Source: Hyphomicrobiales bacterium (GTDB lineage: Bacteria; Pseudomonadota; Alphaproteobacteria; Rhizobiales; Rhizobiaceae). Taken from it: a stretch of 64,000 bases of DNA. Of this stretch, positions 35,035 to 44,735 are shown in pieces. The DNA lies in the NCBI GenBank assembly GCA_900468535.1, contig UBTY01000009.1:186001-250000 (forward strand). Direction: 5' to 3'. A program made the position numbers and the translations under genes. Below the pieces are notes generated by a model, which searched no databases, was not told the DNA's origin, and was given only the letters and a program-made list of their open reading frames with translations. The stretch's first letter is position 1, and every line of letters begins with the position of its first letter.

Positions 35035-36447
35035 ATGCAGGCAGGTTTCGTTTCCACAGATCGCATTCGCTCTCTCTTCACGGAGGCGATGTCGCAGATG
35101 TACCGGGCTGAGGTGCCTCAGTACGGAACGTTGCTGGAGTTGGTCGCCGAGGTGAATGCCGAAGTGCTTGCTACCAATGCCGATCTTCGCGAGCGCCTGA
35201 CCCGCGCGGGGGAGCTGGAGCGTATCGACGTGGAGCGCCACGGTGCGATCCGCCTCGGCACTGCGGAAGAACTTCACACGATTCGCCGACTCTTTGCGGT
35301 CATGGGCATGCAGTCCGTTGGCTATTATGATCTTTCGGTTGCCGGGGTTCCGGTTCATTCCACCTGTTTCCGCCCGATCGACGATCAATCGCTGAGCATC
35401 AACCCGTTCCGGGTGTTCACATCCCTGCTGCGTCTCGAATTGATCGAGGATGAAGGGCTGCGTGCTGAAGCTGCGGAGATTCTCGCGAAACGCCGCATCT
35501 ACACCGATCGCGCGATCGAGCTGATCGAGCGGCATGAACGCGCGGGCGGGCTGACCGAGGCGGAGGCGAAAGAGTTCGTTGCCGAAGCGCTCGAAACGTT
35601 TCGCTGGCACGGCGAAGCGACCGTCAGTGCCGAGACCTACAAGCGCCTGCACGACGCCCATCGCCTGATCGCGGATGTCGTCAGTTTCAAGGGGCCTCAT
35701 ATCAACCATCTGACGCCGCGGACGCTTGACATCGATGCCGTTCAGCAGCGGATGCCCGAGCGTGGAATTACGCCGAAGGCCGTCATCGAGGGGCCGCCGC
35801 GGCGGGAATGCGACATCCTGCTGCGCCAGACGAGCTTCAAGGCGTTGGAGGAATCGATCCTGTTTGCCGGCGCTGACGGTGCCGCCGAAGGAACCCACAC
35901 GGCACGCTTCGGGGAAATCGAGCAGCGTGGGGTGGCGCTCACGGCGAAGGGCAGGGCGCTCTACGATCGGCTGCTGGCGTCTGTTCGCGGCGAGGTGCAG
36001 GTTGGCGCCGCCGGTGCGAAGGCCAAAGATTATGACGCCGAGCTCTCCGAGCGCTTCCAGGAGCTGCCGGACGACTGGAGCGCACTTCGGAAGCAGGAAC
36101 TGGCCTTCTTCCATTACTCCGCGACGCCCGCGGGTATTGCGGCTGCGGTCACCGGACAGCTGCCGTCGAATGCCGAGGAGCTGATCGCGAAGGGATATCT
36201 GACGTTCGATCCGATCGTCTATGAAGACTTCCTGCCTGTCAGCGCCGCTGGCATCTTTCAATCCAATCTCGGCACCGACCAGCAGCAGAACTATGCGACC
36301 CGATCAAACCGCGCGGCATTCGAAGAAGCCCTTGGCGCTGAGGTCACGGACGAGCTTGATCTTTATGCGGAACGGCAGGCCCGCTCGCTCGAAACCGCCA
36401 TCGACTTGCTCGGGCTTGCGGCGCTACAGTTGAGGCCGGTCGCCTGA
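35035..36447 (+). CDS. hglS: 2-oxoadipate dioxygenase/decarboxylase (DUF1338, HglS/YdcJ)
   Basis: 470 residues from the ATG at 35035 (GGAG 8 bases upstream; another ATG at 35017). HglS enzymes convert 2-oxoadipate to D-2-hydroxyglutarate with an Fe(II) centre in lysine breakdown. The metal and substrate residues known from Pseudomonas HglS are found at matching positions: His69 and Arg73 (ERHGAIR), His225 (HINHLTPRT) and Glu294 (FGEIEQRG). The adjacent genes supply the earlier steps of a pipecolate/aminoadipate route, which supports this role. Divergent from the LysR regulator. Confidence 0.9.
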   Translation: MQAGFVSTDRIRSLFTEAMSQMYRAEVPQYGTLLELVAEVNAEVLATNADLRERLTRAGELERIDVERHGAIRLGTAEELHTIRRLFAVMGMQSVGYYDLSVAGVPVHSTCFRPIDDQSLSINPFRVFTSLLRLELIEDEGLRAEAAEILAKRRIYTDRAIELIERHERAGGLTEAEAKEFVAEALETFRWHGEATVSAETYKRLHDAHRLIADVVSFKGPHINHLTPRTLDIDAVQQRMPERGITPKAVIEGPPRRECDILLRQTSFKALEESILFAGADGAAEGTHTARFGEIEQRGVALTAKGRALYDRLLASVRGEVQVGAAGAKAKDYDAELSERFQELPDDWSALRKQELAFFHYSATPAGIAAAVTGQLPSNAEELIAKGYLTFDPIVYEDFLPVSAAGIFQSNLGTDQQQNYATRSNRAAFEEALGAEVTDELDLYAERQARSLETAIDLLGLAALQLRPVA

Positions 36448-36509
36448 CGGTTTCCTGAGTAATCCACCGGCGCTACAATGCCGCCAATCTCGTTTCATGG
36501 ACAAGCTTG

Positions 36510-37793
36510 ATGCTGAATGATCCGCGCTCCCACGGGCTTTGGGAAAAGACCGCTCCACCGGCTCCCGTGACCTCATCTTTGGACGGGAGCGTTTCCGCCG
36601 ACGTCGTCGTCATCGGTGGAGGCTATACCGGCCTTTCGGCGAGCCTGCATCTGGCGAAAGCTGGCGCGAAGGTCGTCTTGTTGGAGGCCAAGGAAGTCGG
36701 GTTCGGCGGCGCCGGCCGAAATGTCGGGCTCATCAATGCCGGGATGTGGGTCATGCCAAATGACCTGCCCGGCGTGCTCGGCCCCGTCTATGGCGAGCGC
36801 CTGCTCGACCTCCTTGGCAACGCGCCCAAACTGGTGATGGAGCTGATTGAAAAGCACTCGATCGCTTGCGAACTCGAGCGCAATGGGACCCTTCATGTCG
36901 CCGTCGGGCCGGATGGCCTGAAGGAGGTTCAGGACCGCCATAGCCAGTGGGCAGCGCGTGGCGCTGCCGTCACGCTGCTTGATGCGGCAGAGACGACGAG
37001 ACGCGTCGGCAGCGACGCTTACACCGGTGCGCTGCTCGACATGCGTGCCGGTACCTTGCAGCCGTTGGCCTATGCTCGCGGCCTTGCTCATGCGGTTGTT
37101 GCCGCCGGTGTTCGTCTCCACACGTCGAGCCCTGTCATTGCCGCCGAGAAGAACGGCAGCCGCTGGACGGTTCGCACCGATAAGGGTGATGTGACCGCCG
37201 ATTGGGTCGTGGTTTCGACCGACGCTTACAGCATCGGGCCGTGGCAGCAGGTTCGCAACGAGCAGGTGCACTTGCCCTACTTCAATTTTGCGACGACGCC
37301 GTTGAGCGACAATCTGCGCAAGTCGATCCTTGGCGGTCGCGAGGGCGTATGGGATACGAAGGAAATCCTGTCGTCATACCGTATGGACAAGGCGGGACGG
37401 CTTGTATTCGGCAGCGTTGGCGCGCTGCGCAACACCGGGCTTTCCGTGCACAAGGCGTGGGCCAAGCGCTCGCTGCGCAAGCTGTTTCCGCAGATCGGCG
37501 ATGTCGAGTTCGAATGCGAGTGGTACGGCAAGATCGGGATGACCGACAATGCACTGCCGCGATTCCACAAGTTCGCGCCGAACGTCGTCGGTTTTTCCGG
37601 ATATAATGGTCGCGGTATCGCGCCCGGCACGGTTTTCGGGCGCACGCTCGCGCAGCATATCCTCGGTCATCTCAGTGAGGCCGATCTGCCCTTGCCGATG
37701 ACGGCGCCTCTCGAGCCGCGCTTCCGCGCCGTCAAAGAATTATGGTACGAGGCTGGCGCGCAGGTCGCCCACTTCGCCGATGCACGCCTTTAA
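36510..37793 (+). CDS. FAD-dependent DAO-family oxidase, L-pipecolate oxidase candidate
   Basis: 427 residues from the ATG at 36510. N-terminal dinucleotide fold DVVVIGGGYTGLSASLHLAKAG with the ribose-binding Glu in VLLEAKEVGFGGAGRN; the C-terminal FAD contact is FSGYNGRGIAPGTVFGR. It resembles PuuB/OrdL and AmaA proteins that oxidise secondary amines. Between hglS and an amaB-like gene, the most economical substrate is L-pipecolate (giving 2-aminoadipate semialdehyde). Other amine or D-amino acid substrates remain possible. Confidence 0.8.
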   Translation: MLNDPRSHGLWEKTAPPAPVTSSLDGSVSADVVVIGGGYTGLSASLHLAKAGAKVVLLEAKEVGFGGAGRNVGLINAGMWVMPNDLPGVLGPVYGERLLDLLGNAPKLVMELIEKHSIACELERNGTLHVAVGPDGLKEVQDRHSQWAARGAAVTLLDAAETTRRVGSDAYTGALLDMRAGTLQPLAYARGLAHAVVAAGVRLHTSSPVIAAEKNGSRWTVRTDKGDVTADWVVVSTDAYSIGPWQQVRNEQVHLPYFNFATTPLSDNLRKSILGGREGVWDTKEILSSYRMDKAGRLVFGSVGALRNTGLSVHKAWAKRSLRKLFPQIGDVEFECEWYGKIGMTDNALPRFHKFAPNVVGFSGYNGRGIAPGTVFGRTLAQHILGHLSEADLPLPMTAPLEPRFRAVKELWYEAGAQVAHFADARL

Positions 37794-37815
37794 AAATATG
37801 AGGTTGGAACACGAC

Positions 37816-39354
37816 ATGACTATCAACGCTATCGATCTCGCCACAGAGACAAAGACACTGCTTTCCGAACTTGGCGTCCAGACGGACCGCTTTACAGGCG
37901 GCACGCTTCGCGTCACCTCGCCCGTCACAGGCAAGGAAATCGGCGCGCTGAAGGAGCATTCGGCTGCTGACGCGAAGGCTGCGGTCGCCGAAGCCCAAAA
38001 GGCGTTCCTCGCGTGGCGTTCCGTTCCCGCGCCGAAGCGCGGCGAACTGGTCCGCCTGCTCGGTGAAGAGCTGCGTGCCGCGAAGACCGCCCTTGGCCGC
38101 CTGGTTTCCATCGAAGTCGGGAAGATCACCTCCGAGGGGCTGGGCGAGGTCCAGGAAATGATCGATATCTGCGATTTCGCCGTCGGTCTGTCGCGGCAGC
38201 TGTACGGCTTGACGATCGCGACCGAGCGTTCCGAGCATCGCATGATGGAAAGCTGGCATCCGCTCGGTGTCGTCGGTATCATCTCGGCGTTCAACTTCCC
38301 CGTTGCGGTCTGGTCCTGGAACGCGGCGCTTGCGCTGGTCTGCGGCAACTCCATCATCTGGAAGCCTTCCGAGAAGACGCCGTTGACGGCGCTGGCGACC
38401 CAGGCACTCTTTGAAAAGGCGCTGAAGCGCTTTGTTGCCGAAGGCGGCCAGGCGCCAGCCAATCTTGCTGCATTGCTGATCGGTGGACGTGAGCTCGGCG
38501 AGGTTCTCGTCGACAATCCTAAGGTGCCGCTGATTTCGGCGACGGGCTCGACGGCCATGGGCCGTGCGGTTGCCCCGCGGCTTTCGCAGCGTTTCGCACG
38601 CGCCATTCTGGAACTCGGCGGAAACAATGCCGCGATCATCTGCCCGACTGCCGACCTCGACCTGACGCTGCGCGGCGTCGCTTTCTCGGCAATGGGCACG
38701 GCTGGTCAGCGCTGCACGACCTTGCGCCGTCTGTTTGTGCATGAAAGCGTCTACGACAAGCTCGTCCCGCGCCTGCAGAAGGCCTATGGCTCGGTCTCGA
38801 TCGGCAATCCGCTCGAAAGCGGCACGCTAGTCGGTCCGCTGATCGACAGGCAGGCCTTCGATAAGATGCAGTCGGCACTGGCCGAAGCGAAGGCTGCCGG
38901 CGGCAAGGTCACCGGTGGTGAGCGTGTCGAAAACGATGCCTCCGAGGCTTACTACGTTCGCCCGGCTCTCGTCGAAATGCCGTCGCAGTCCGGCCCGGTT
39001 GAGCACGAGACCTTCGCGCCGATCCTTTACGTGATGAAGTACAGCGATTTCGATGAAGCGCTCGAACTGCACAATGCGGTTCCGCAGGGCCTGTCCTCGT
39101 CCATCTTCACAAACGACATGCGCGAGGCAGAGGCCTTCGTTTCGGCGCGCGGTTCTGATTGCGGCATCGCCAACGTCAACCTCGGTCCTTCCGGCGCTGA
39201 AATCGGCGGCGCGTTCGGCGGTGAAAAGGAAACGGGTGGCGGTCGCGAGTCCGGATCCGATGCGTGGAAAAGCTATATGCGCCGCGCGACGAACACGATC
39301 AACTACGGCAAGACGCTGCCGCTTGCACAGGGCGTCAAGTTCGACGTTGAGTGA
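37816..39354 (+). CDS. amaB: Aldehyde dehydrogenase of the antiquitin (ALDH7) type, 2-aminoadipate semialdehyde dehydrogenase candidate
   Basis: 512 residues from the ATG at 37816. Catalytic Cys in TAGQRCTTLRR, general base Glu in ILELGGNNAAII, NAD-binding GSTAMGRAV. The NLGPSGAEIGGAFGGEKETGGGRESGSD block is typical of ALDH7/AmaB, which oxidises 2-aminoadipate-6-semialdehyde to 2-aminoadipate in lysine catabolism. It is 22 bases after the oxidase gene and is closed by a strong terminator. No transaminase that would turn 2-aminoadipate into 2-oxoadipate is in the cluster. Confidence 0.85.
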   Translation: MTINAIDLATETKTLLSELGVQTDRFTGGTLRVTSPVTGKEIGALKEHSAADAKAAVAEAQKAFLAWRSVPAPKRGELVRLLGEELRAAKTALGRLVSIEVGKITSEGLGEVQEMIDICDFAVGLSRQLYGLTIATERSEHRMMESWHPLGVVGIISAFNFPVAVWSWNAALALVCGNSIIWKPSEKTPLTALATQALFEKALKRFVAEGGQAPANLAALLIGGRELGEVLVDNPKVPLISATGSTAMGRAVAPRLSQRFARAILELGGNNAAIICPTADLDLTLRGVAFSAMGTAGQRCTTLRRLFVHESVYDKLVPRLQKAYGSVSIGNPLESGTLVGPLIDRQAFDKMQSALAEAKAAGGKVTGGERVENDASEAYYVRPALVEMPSQSGPVEHETFAPILYVMKYSDFDEALELHNAVPQGLSSSIFTNDMREAEAFVSARGSDCGIANVNLGPSGAEIGGAFGGEKETGGGRESGSDAWKSYMRRATNTINYGKTLPLAQGVKFDVE

Positions 39355-39374
39355 TCGCTGTCACTCTGCATGAG

Positions 39375-39408
39375 AAGGCGACGGCGCAATCGTGCCGTCG
39401 CCTTTTTT
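39375..39408 (+). terminator. Rho-independent terminator after amaB
   Basis: Perfect 11-bp stem AAGGCGACGGC (39375-39385) with GCCGTCGCCTT (39394-39404), 8-base loop, T tract TTTTTT. Confidence 0.95.
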
Positions 39409-39416
39409 GTTTCCGG

Positions 39417-39433
39417 TCTAGAAGCGTTCTAAA
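39417..39433. promoter_or_regulatory. Irr-type (ICE-like) box upstream of fbpA
   Basis: TCTAGAA-GCG-TTCTAAA is an inverted repeat differing by one base from the TTTAGAA-N3-TTCTAAA form I recall for the rhizobial ICE motif bound by Irr. It lies about 130 bases before the fbpA ATG. Confidence 0.6.
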
Positions 39434-39435
39434 AT

Positions 39436-39450
39436 TGATCAAATATCTCA
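39436..39450. promoter_or_regulatory. RirA-type iron-responsive operator (IRO) box
   Basis: TGA-TCAAATATC-TCA matches the rhizobial IRO consensus TGA-N9-TCA exactly. It is 2 bases from the Irr-like box and just downstream of the amaB terminator, the position expected for the promoter of fbpABC. RirA would repress the operon when iron is plentiful. Confidence 0.6.
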
Positions 39451-39559
39451 AGTATTTGTGATCGGGCAGCCCGTGCTGAAACTTGAAATGCTAATTCAAG
39501 AAAAATATACGAACTTCACCGCGTCCGGGGACGTGGAGTGAACCAGCATGGAGGGTATC

Positions 39560-40588
39560 ATGGACTTTTCCTTTAACCGTCTTTCGGGTGCAATGGCTGT
39601 CGCAACGGCTTTGTTTGCCGCTACTGCTCTGACGAGCGGCGTTGCACGGGCAGACGATTCCGAAGGTATCGTGGTCTACAATGCGCAGCATGAGAGCCTT
39701 GGCCGCGAATGGGTCGATGCCTTCACGAAGGAGACCGGCATCAAGGTGACGATGCGTCAGGGCAGCGACATGCAGTTCGCCAACCAGATCATCCAGGAAG
39801 GCGATGCCTCTCCCGCAGACGTCTTTCTGACCGAGAACTCGCCGGCGATGACGCTGGTGGACAGCGCCGGCCTGTTTGCTCCCGTTGACAAGGACACGCT
39901 GGCTCAGGTTCCGGAAGAGTATCGCCCTTCAGATGGCATGTGGACCGGCATTGCCGCTCGTTCGACCGTCTTTGCCTACGACAAGACCAAGCTGACGGAA
40001 GACAAGCTGCCGAAGTCGCTGCTCGACCTGGCTGATCCGGCCTGGAAGGGCCGCTGGGGTGCATCTCCGGCCGGCGCCGATTTCCAGGCGATCGTCAGCG
40101 CTCTGCTTGAGCTGAAGGGCGAGGAAGCAACGGCTGCCTGGCTGAAGGCACTCAAGGAAAACGCAACGCCCTACAAGGGCAACAGCGTTGCCATGAAGGC
40201 TGTCAACGCCGGCGAAGTCGAAGGCGCGGTCATCTATCACTACTACTGGTTCGGCGATCAGGCGAAGACCGGCGAAAACAGCAAGAACGTTGCGCTTCAC
40301 TACTTCAAGAACCAGGACCCGGGCGCATTCGTCAGCATTTCCGGCGGCGGCGTCCTCAAGTCGAGCCAGCACGCGAAAGAGGCGCAGGCGTTCCTCAAGT
40401 ACGTGACCAGCAAGGCGGGACAGGAGATCCTGAAGACGGGCACGTCCTATGAATACGCCATCGGCAAGGATGCTGCTTCTAACGATAAGCTTGTTCCGCT
40501 CAGCGATCTGAATGCGCCCAAGGTCGATGCCGCGAAGCTCAACAGCAAGAAGGTCACCGAACTGATGACGGCTGCCGGCCTCATCTAA
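39560..40588 (+). CDS. fbpA: Ferric iron ABC transporter, periplasmic binding protein
   Basis: 342 residues from the ATG at 39560 (GGAGGG 4 bases upstream). The signal peptide ends near SGVARA-DDS. The mature protein has the classical FbpA iron ligands: His in VYNAQHESLG, Glu in TENSPAM and the Tyr pair in YHYYWFGD. It captures Fe(III) in the periplasm for FbpBC. First gene of the operon; iron-type operators lie 110-145 bases upstream and a hairpin follows the gene. Confidence 0.93.
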   Translation: MDFSFNRLSGAMAVATALFAATALTSGVARADDSEGIVVYNAQHESLGREWVDAFTKETGIKVTMRQGSDMQFANQIIQEGDASPADVFLTENSPAMTLVDSAGLFAPVDKDTLAQVPEEYRPSDGMWTGIAARSTVFAYDKTKLTEDKLPKSLLDLADPAWKGRWGASPAGADFQAIVSALLELKGEEATAAWLKALKENATPYKGNSVAMKAVNAGEVEGAVIYHYYWFGDQAKTGENSKNVALHYFKNQDPGAFVSISGGGVLKSSQHAKEAQAFLKYVTSKAGQEILKTGTSYEYAIGKDAASNDKLVPLSDLNAPKVDAAKLNSKKVTELMTAAGLI

Positions 40589-40660
40589 GCTCTTCTGCCT
40601 CGGTCTTTGAAGCCAAAACTGTTGCTTTTGGCTCAAGAAAACCTTACGGCATGCGCAGTG

Positions 40661-40696
40661 GCAACCGCTTTTCCATAAGCGGTTGCCTTCCTTTTT
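40661..40696 (+). terminator. Intra-operon hairpin between fbpA and fbpB
   Basis: Perfect 10-bp stem GCAACCGCTT (40661-40670) with AAGCGGTTGC (40677-40686), loop TTCCAT, then CTTCCTTTTTC. It may attenuate transcription so that the binding protein is made in excess over the permease. Confidence 0.75.
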
Positions 40697-40777
40697 CAGC
40701 GTTTGAAGGCGGTTGCCTTGCTGCAGGACAATAGATTGCTCGCTCCTGGCCATGATGCGCCAAAGGTGCGGCCAGTT

Positions 40778-42319
40778 ATGGGATTGGATCGGCTGCGTTC
40801 CCGCATGCCGCATGTTTCCGTCGTCTTCGTCGCTTCCTTTGTTGCGCTGCTCAGCCTCGTTCCGCTTGGCTTCATTGCCTGGATTACCATCGATGTCGGC
40901 TGGCAGACGGTGCGCGAACTCGTGTTTCGTCCCCGCGTTGGCGAATTGCTGGTCAATACGGTTTTCCTGGAAGCGCTCACGGTGCCGTTGTCGATCGCAC
41001 TGGCTGTCACGTTGGCCTGGCTCACCGAGCGCACCGACATACCTTTCGGGCGCCTGTGGTCCTGGCTTGCGGTCGCTCCCCTCGCGGTGCCGGCTTTCGT
41101 ACACAGCTACGCCTGGGTCAGCCTCGTTCCGGGGATGCGCGGTCTGACGAGCGGCGTCTTCGTTTCGGTGCTTGCCTACTATCCGTTTCTCTATCTTCCC
41201 GTCGCTGCCGCCTTGCGGCGGCTCGATCCGGCAATCGAGGATGCGGCTGCTTCCCTTGGGCTGAATTCCTGGGGTGTCTTCTTCCGGACGATACTGCCGC
41301 AACTGCGGCTAGCGATCTGTGGCGGTTCGTTGCTCATCGCGCTGCACCTGTTGTCGGAATACGGGCTCTACGTGATGATCCGCTTCGACACCTTTGCCAC
41401 GGCGATCGTCGATCAGTTTCAGTCGGCCTATAACAGCCCTGCGGCGAACATGCTCGGTGGTGTGCTAGTCGCCTGCTGCGTGCTCCTGCTTTCCCTCGAG
41501 GTGTTGATCCGGGGTAACGAGCGCTATGCGCGTGTCGGTTCGGGGTCCGCGAGACCGGCCGATCGGCGCCGTCTTGGCTGGTGGGTGGTGCCTGCCATTG
41601 CTCTGCCGCTAGTTCTGGCGCTTCTGACGCTCGGTGTTCCGCTCGTGACGTTGGCGCGCTGGCTCTATCTCGGCGGCCTCGGTATCTGGCGTCTCGATAC
41701 GGTCGGTAATGCCTTCCTGCAGACCATCATTCTTGCTGTCGTTGGTGGTATCCTGGCGACGATCGCGGCAGCGCCGATGGCATGGCTTTCGGTTCGTGCG
41801 CCGGGGCGTCTTCAGCGCATTCTCGAAGCCTGTCACTACTACGTGGGTTCGCTGCCGGGTGTCGTCGTAGCGCTTGCCCTCGTGACGATCACCGTTCGGC
41901 TTGTCCTGCCGCTCTATCAGACATTCGCGACGCTGTTGCTTGCCTACGTTCTCCTCTTCCTTCCCCGCGCAATGGTCGGCCTTCGGGCAAGCATCGCGCA
42001 GGCGCCGGTGGAGCTTGAGCGGGCGGCGATGGGGCTTGGCCGGACACCCTCCCAGGCCGTTCGGCAGATAACGATGCGGCTTGCCGCACCCGGTGCCGCG
42101 GCGAGTATCGCCCTTGTCGCGCTTGGCATAACCAACGAACTGACGGCAACGCTGATGCTGGCGCCGAACGGCGTCGATACGCTGGCGACGAAGTTCTGGT
42201 CTCTCACCAGCGAGATCGATTATGTCTCGGCCGCGCCGTATGCGTTCATGATGGTCGTTCTGTCATTGCCGCTCACCCTTCTTCTTCATGCTCAATCGAA
42301 ACGGACTGCCGGACAATGA
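40778..42319 (+). CDS. fbpB: Ferric iron ABC transporter, fused permease
   Basis: 513 residues with two homologous permease halves of about six helices each, split near residue 260 by a charged loop ([10 protein letters not shown]). Each half has an EAA-type coupling loop: [24 protein letters not shown] and [23 protein letters not shown]. This double-length form is the normal FbpB/SfuB arrangement. The ATG at 40778 is chosen because the TTG at 40703 gives an unconserved extension. Stop overlaps the fbpC start by 4 bases. Confidence 0.92.
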   Translation: MGLDRLRSRMPHVSVVFVASFVALLSLVPLGFIAWITIDVGWQTVRELVFRPRVGELLVNTVFLEALTVPLSIALAVTLAWLTERTDIPFGRLWSWLAVAPLAVPAFVHSYAWVSLVPGMRGLTSGVFVSVLAYYPFLYLPVAAALRRLDPAIEDAAASLGLNSWGVFFRTILPQLRLAICGGSLLIALHLLSEYGLYVMIRFDTFATAIVDQFQSAYNSPAANMLGGVLVACCVLLLSLEVLIRGNERYARVGSGSARPADRRRLGWWVVPAIALPLVLALLTLGVPLVTLARWLYLGGLGIWRLDTVGNAFLQTIILAVVGGILATIAAAPMAWLSVRAPGRLQRILEACHYYVGSLPGVVVALALVTITVRLVLPLYQTFATLLLAYVLLFLPRAMVGLRASIAQAPVELERAAMGLGRTPSQAVRQITMRLAAPGAAASIALVALGITNELTATLMLAPNGVDTLATKFWSLTSEIDYVSAAPYAFMMVVLSLPLTLLLHAQSKRTAGQ

Positions 42320-43365
42320 CGCTGCTTACCATCAACGGCATCAGCAAGCGCTACAGCCGTGTTCAGGCGTTGGACAATATTTCGCTCGATATCGAGGCAG
42401 GCGGCCGGACGGCGATCGTCGGTCCCTCGGGCTCCGGCAAGACCACGCTTCTGAGGATCATCGCCGGCTTCGAGCAACCGGATACCGGACGCGTGACCCT
42501 TGAAGGCGATCTGCTTGCCGATGGTCCGGCTGCTGTTCCCGCGCATAAGCGCGGAATCGGGATCGTCTCGCAGGAAGGCGCGCTCTTTCCGCATCTGAAC
42601 GTTGCGGAGAATATCGGCTTTGGCATTGCGCGTGGCACGGCTGGCCGCGACGAGCGGATTGCCGAACTGCTCGATATGGTCGAACTGGACCGCAACATGC
42701 TGTCACGCCGACCGCATCAACTATCGGGCGGACAACAGCAGCGTGTGGCGCTCGCACGCGCGCTTGGCCGTCAGCCACGACTGATGCTGCTCGACGAACC
42801 GTTTTCGGCTCTCGATACCGGCTTGCGCGAGAATATGCGCAAGGCCGTGGCGCGGGTGCTTCAGGCTGCCGGGATCACCACCATCCTTGTCACTCACGAT
42901 CAGGCCGAAGCACTGTCGTTCGCCAACCAGGTTGCCGTGCTGCGTGAAGGGCGGCTCGTCCAGTCCGGCTCGCCACAGTCGCTTTACAGGCAGCCGCGGG
43001 ATCGTGAGACCGCTCTTTTCCTCGGCGACGCCGTGATCCTGCCTGCGATCGTCAGGGACGGTCTGGCGGATTGCGCGCTAGGCCGCGTGGTCGTGGATGG
43101 CAGCCACAACGGTAAAGTTGAGATCATGCTGCGGCCCGAGCAGATCCGCGTCGTGACGGATGAGGCCAATACGAACTATGGTGGCCGCGTCGTCGAAGTC
43201 GAATTCGGTGGAGCCACATGCACTGTGTCGGTTTCGCTCGAGGGCGTCGCGCTCCCGCCGATCCTGATCAAGACCTCGAGCGTGGCCTTGCCGGCTCGCG
43301 GTGACCGGGTTCGTCTCGACATTGCCGGGAAGGCGCATGTCTTTGCCGGCCGGGCGTCAGGCTGA
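42316..43365 (+). CDS. fbpC: Ferric iron ABC transporter, ATP-binding protein
   Basis: 349 residues. Walker [11 protein letters not shown], signature [15 protein letters not shown], Walker [13 protein letters not shown] and the switch His in VTHDQAEAL, followed from about residue 240 by a TOBE-like regulatory domain ([29 protein letters not shown]). The regulatory domain is usual for FbpC. Last gene of fbpABC. Its 3' end overlaps that of the convergent glycosidase gene by 9 bases. Confidence 0.93.
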   Translation: MTLLTINGISKRYSRVQALDNISLDIEAGGRTAIVGPSGSGKTTLLRIIAGFEQPDTGRVTLEGDLLADGPAAVPAHKRGIGIVSQEGALFPHLNVAENIGFGIARGTAGRDERIAELLDMVELDRNMLSRRPHQLSGGQQQRVALARALGRQPRLMLLDEPFSALDTGLRENMRKAVARVLQAAGITTILVTHDQAEALSFANQVAVLREGRLVQSGSPQSLYRQPRDRETALFLGDAVILPAIVRDGLADCALGRVVVDGSHNGKVEIMLRPEQIRVVTDEANTNYGGRVVEVEFGGATCTVSVSLEGVALPPILIKTSSVALPARGDRVRLDIAGKAHVFAGRASG

Positions 43366-44685
43366 CTTTCGTTCGGTTTCGCTCACGCTTTCGTCCAGCC
43401 AGCCTCCGGTAAAGCCGGCCAGTTCCAGGCCGTGCCGTATTACTGGTGATCGGCGCATCAGGTTCCAGATGAAGTCGGAACGATCGTTCTCGATCGACAT
43501 GACAAGGAGCCCTTGGTCGATACCGACACATCGATCGTCCACCCAGCCCTCCGGCCGCTTCGTCTTCACGGTCGGATTGAAACCACCGGGGAAGCGGTCT
43601 TCATAGAGCAGATTGGGATAGGTCGACAGCAACGCGCGCACGCCGTCGATGGACGCCTGGCGATCATAAGGCAGCGATGCAAGTGCGGCCCAGGGCGCGA
43701 TCGTGCCGTCATCCGGGCCGAGTGGTGCACCGCGCGCGGCATAGCCGAGAACGCGCGGGTGACGACCACCCCGCATGTTGCGAGTCGGCGGCGGGCCATC
43801 GGATGCAGAGAGCCCCCAGACATCCCTGTTGTAGCCTACGAAATGACCGGGATTGCGTTCGGCGTAGTCGCGCTGCACGGCGATCGATATCTGGGTGTTG
43901 CGGAAATAGTCGAGGTTCCGCTCCCTCATGGGCTTGTCCTTGATGCCTCGGAAATCGATCCAGGCATGCGAGAAGAAATGGATGAACAGCGGGCCGGCGT
44001 AAAGATACGGCTGCTCGCCAAACAGCATCCACGAATAGCTCGAGGTGAAGGCGTCATAGCTCGATGGCGGGACTGGGTACGTCGGTGACGCAAGCGCCAG
44101 CGTATAGAGCAGGACGGCTTCGTCATAGCCCTGCCAACGCCAACGGAGAAAGCCGCTGCCTGGCTTCCATCCCATGCAGATGGTCTGGCCCTTGTTCAGG
44201 GCCCAATGCCAGTCGATCCGTTCGTAAACAAGTGTTGTCAGCCGTCTGATGTCAGCCTCGGTTTCGTCGGGACCGTCGAAATAGGCTGCTGCCGTCAGCA
44301 TGCCGGCCACAAGCAATGTCGTGTCGATGGTGGAAAGCTCGCTGTTCCACGCACGATGGCCGGTATCCATGTGCAGGAAGTGGTAGAAGAAACCCCTGTA
44401 GCCTATCGCGTGCCGTTCCCGGCCCTGATGGCCCTCGGCGAAGAAGCACAGCGTCTTTCTTGTTCGCTGCGCGGCCTCCGCCCGCTCCATCCAGCCGCGC
44501 TCGACAGCGACGGTGTAGGAGGACAGTGCAAAGCCGACCGCCGCAATGCTGCAGGGCACGCCGGCAACTGACGTATCGGCGACCAATCCGTTCTCCGGGT
44601 TGTCGTGTTTCAGGAAATAGCTGAAAGCGGCCTTCTGCAACCTGTCGATCAGCGCGGCATCCGCCTCGTCGTTCCGTTGTAGCAT
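43357..44685 (-). CDS. Glucoamylase-like PF10091 protein, GH144-type beta-1,2-glucanase candidate
   Basis: 442 residues forming an all-helical (alpha/alpha)6-type sequence with GYRGFFYHFLHMDTGHR, ELSTIDTTLLVAGML, GYDEAVLLYTLALASP and GPLFIHFFSHAWIDFRG. This is the PF10091 family, which includes endo-beta-1,2-glucanases of GH144 and the related domain of cyclic beta-1,2-glucan synthases. No signal peptide is seen, so a cytoplasmic role in turnover of beta-1,2-glucan is plausible but inferred. It begins 50 bases after thiE on the same strand, without an obvious terminator between. Confidence 0.8.
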   Translation of the reverse strand: MLQRNDEADAALIDRLQKAAFSYFLKHDNPENGLVADTSVAGVPCSIAAVGFALSSYTVAVERGWMERAEAAQRTRKTLCFFAEGHQGRERHAIGYRGFFYHFLHMDTGHRAWNSELSTIDTTLLVAGMLTAAAYFDGPDETEADIRRLTTLVYERIDWHWALNKGQTICMGWKPGSGFLRWRWQGYDEAVLLYTLALASPTYPVPPSSYDAFTSSYSWMLFGEQPYLYAGPLFIHFFSHAWIDFRGIKDKPMRERNLDYFRNTQISIAVQRDYAERNPGHFVGYNRDVWGLSASDGPPPTRNMRGGRHPRVLGYAARGAPLGPDDGTIAPWAALASLPYDRQASIDGVRALLSTYPNLLYEDRFPGGFNPTVKTKRPEGWVDDRCVGIDQGLLVMSIENDRSDFIWNLMRRSPVIRHGLELAGFTGGWLDESVSETERKSA

Positions 44686-44735
44686 GCGCTCCAGCCCAGT
44701 TTGTTTCCTGCCCTGTGTTCACCATGTTGAAGCGG

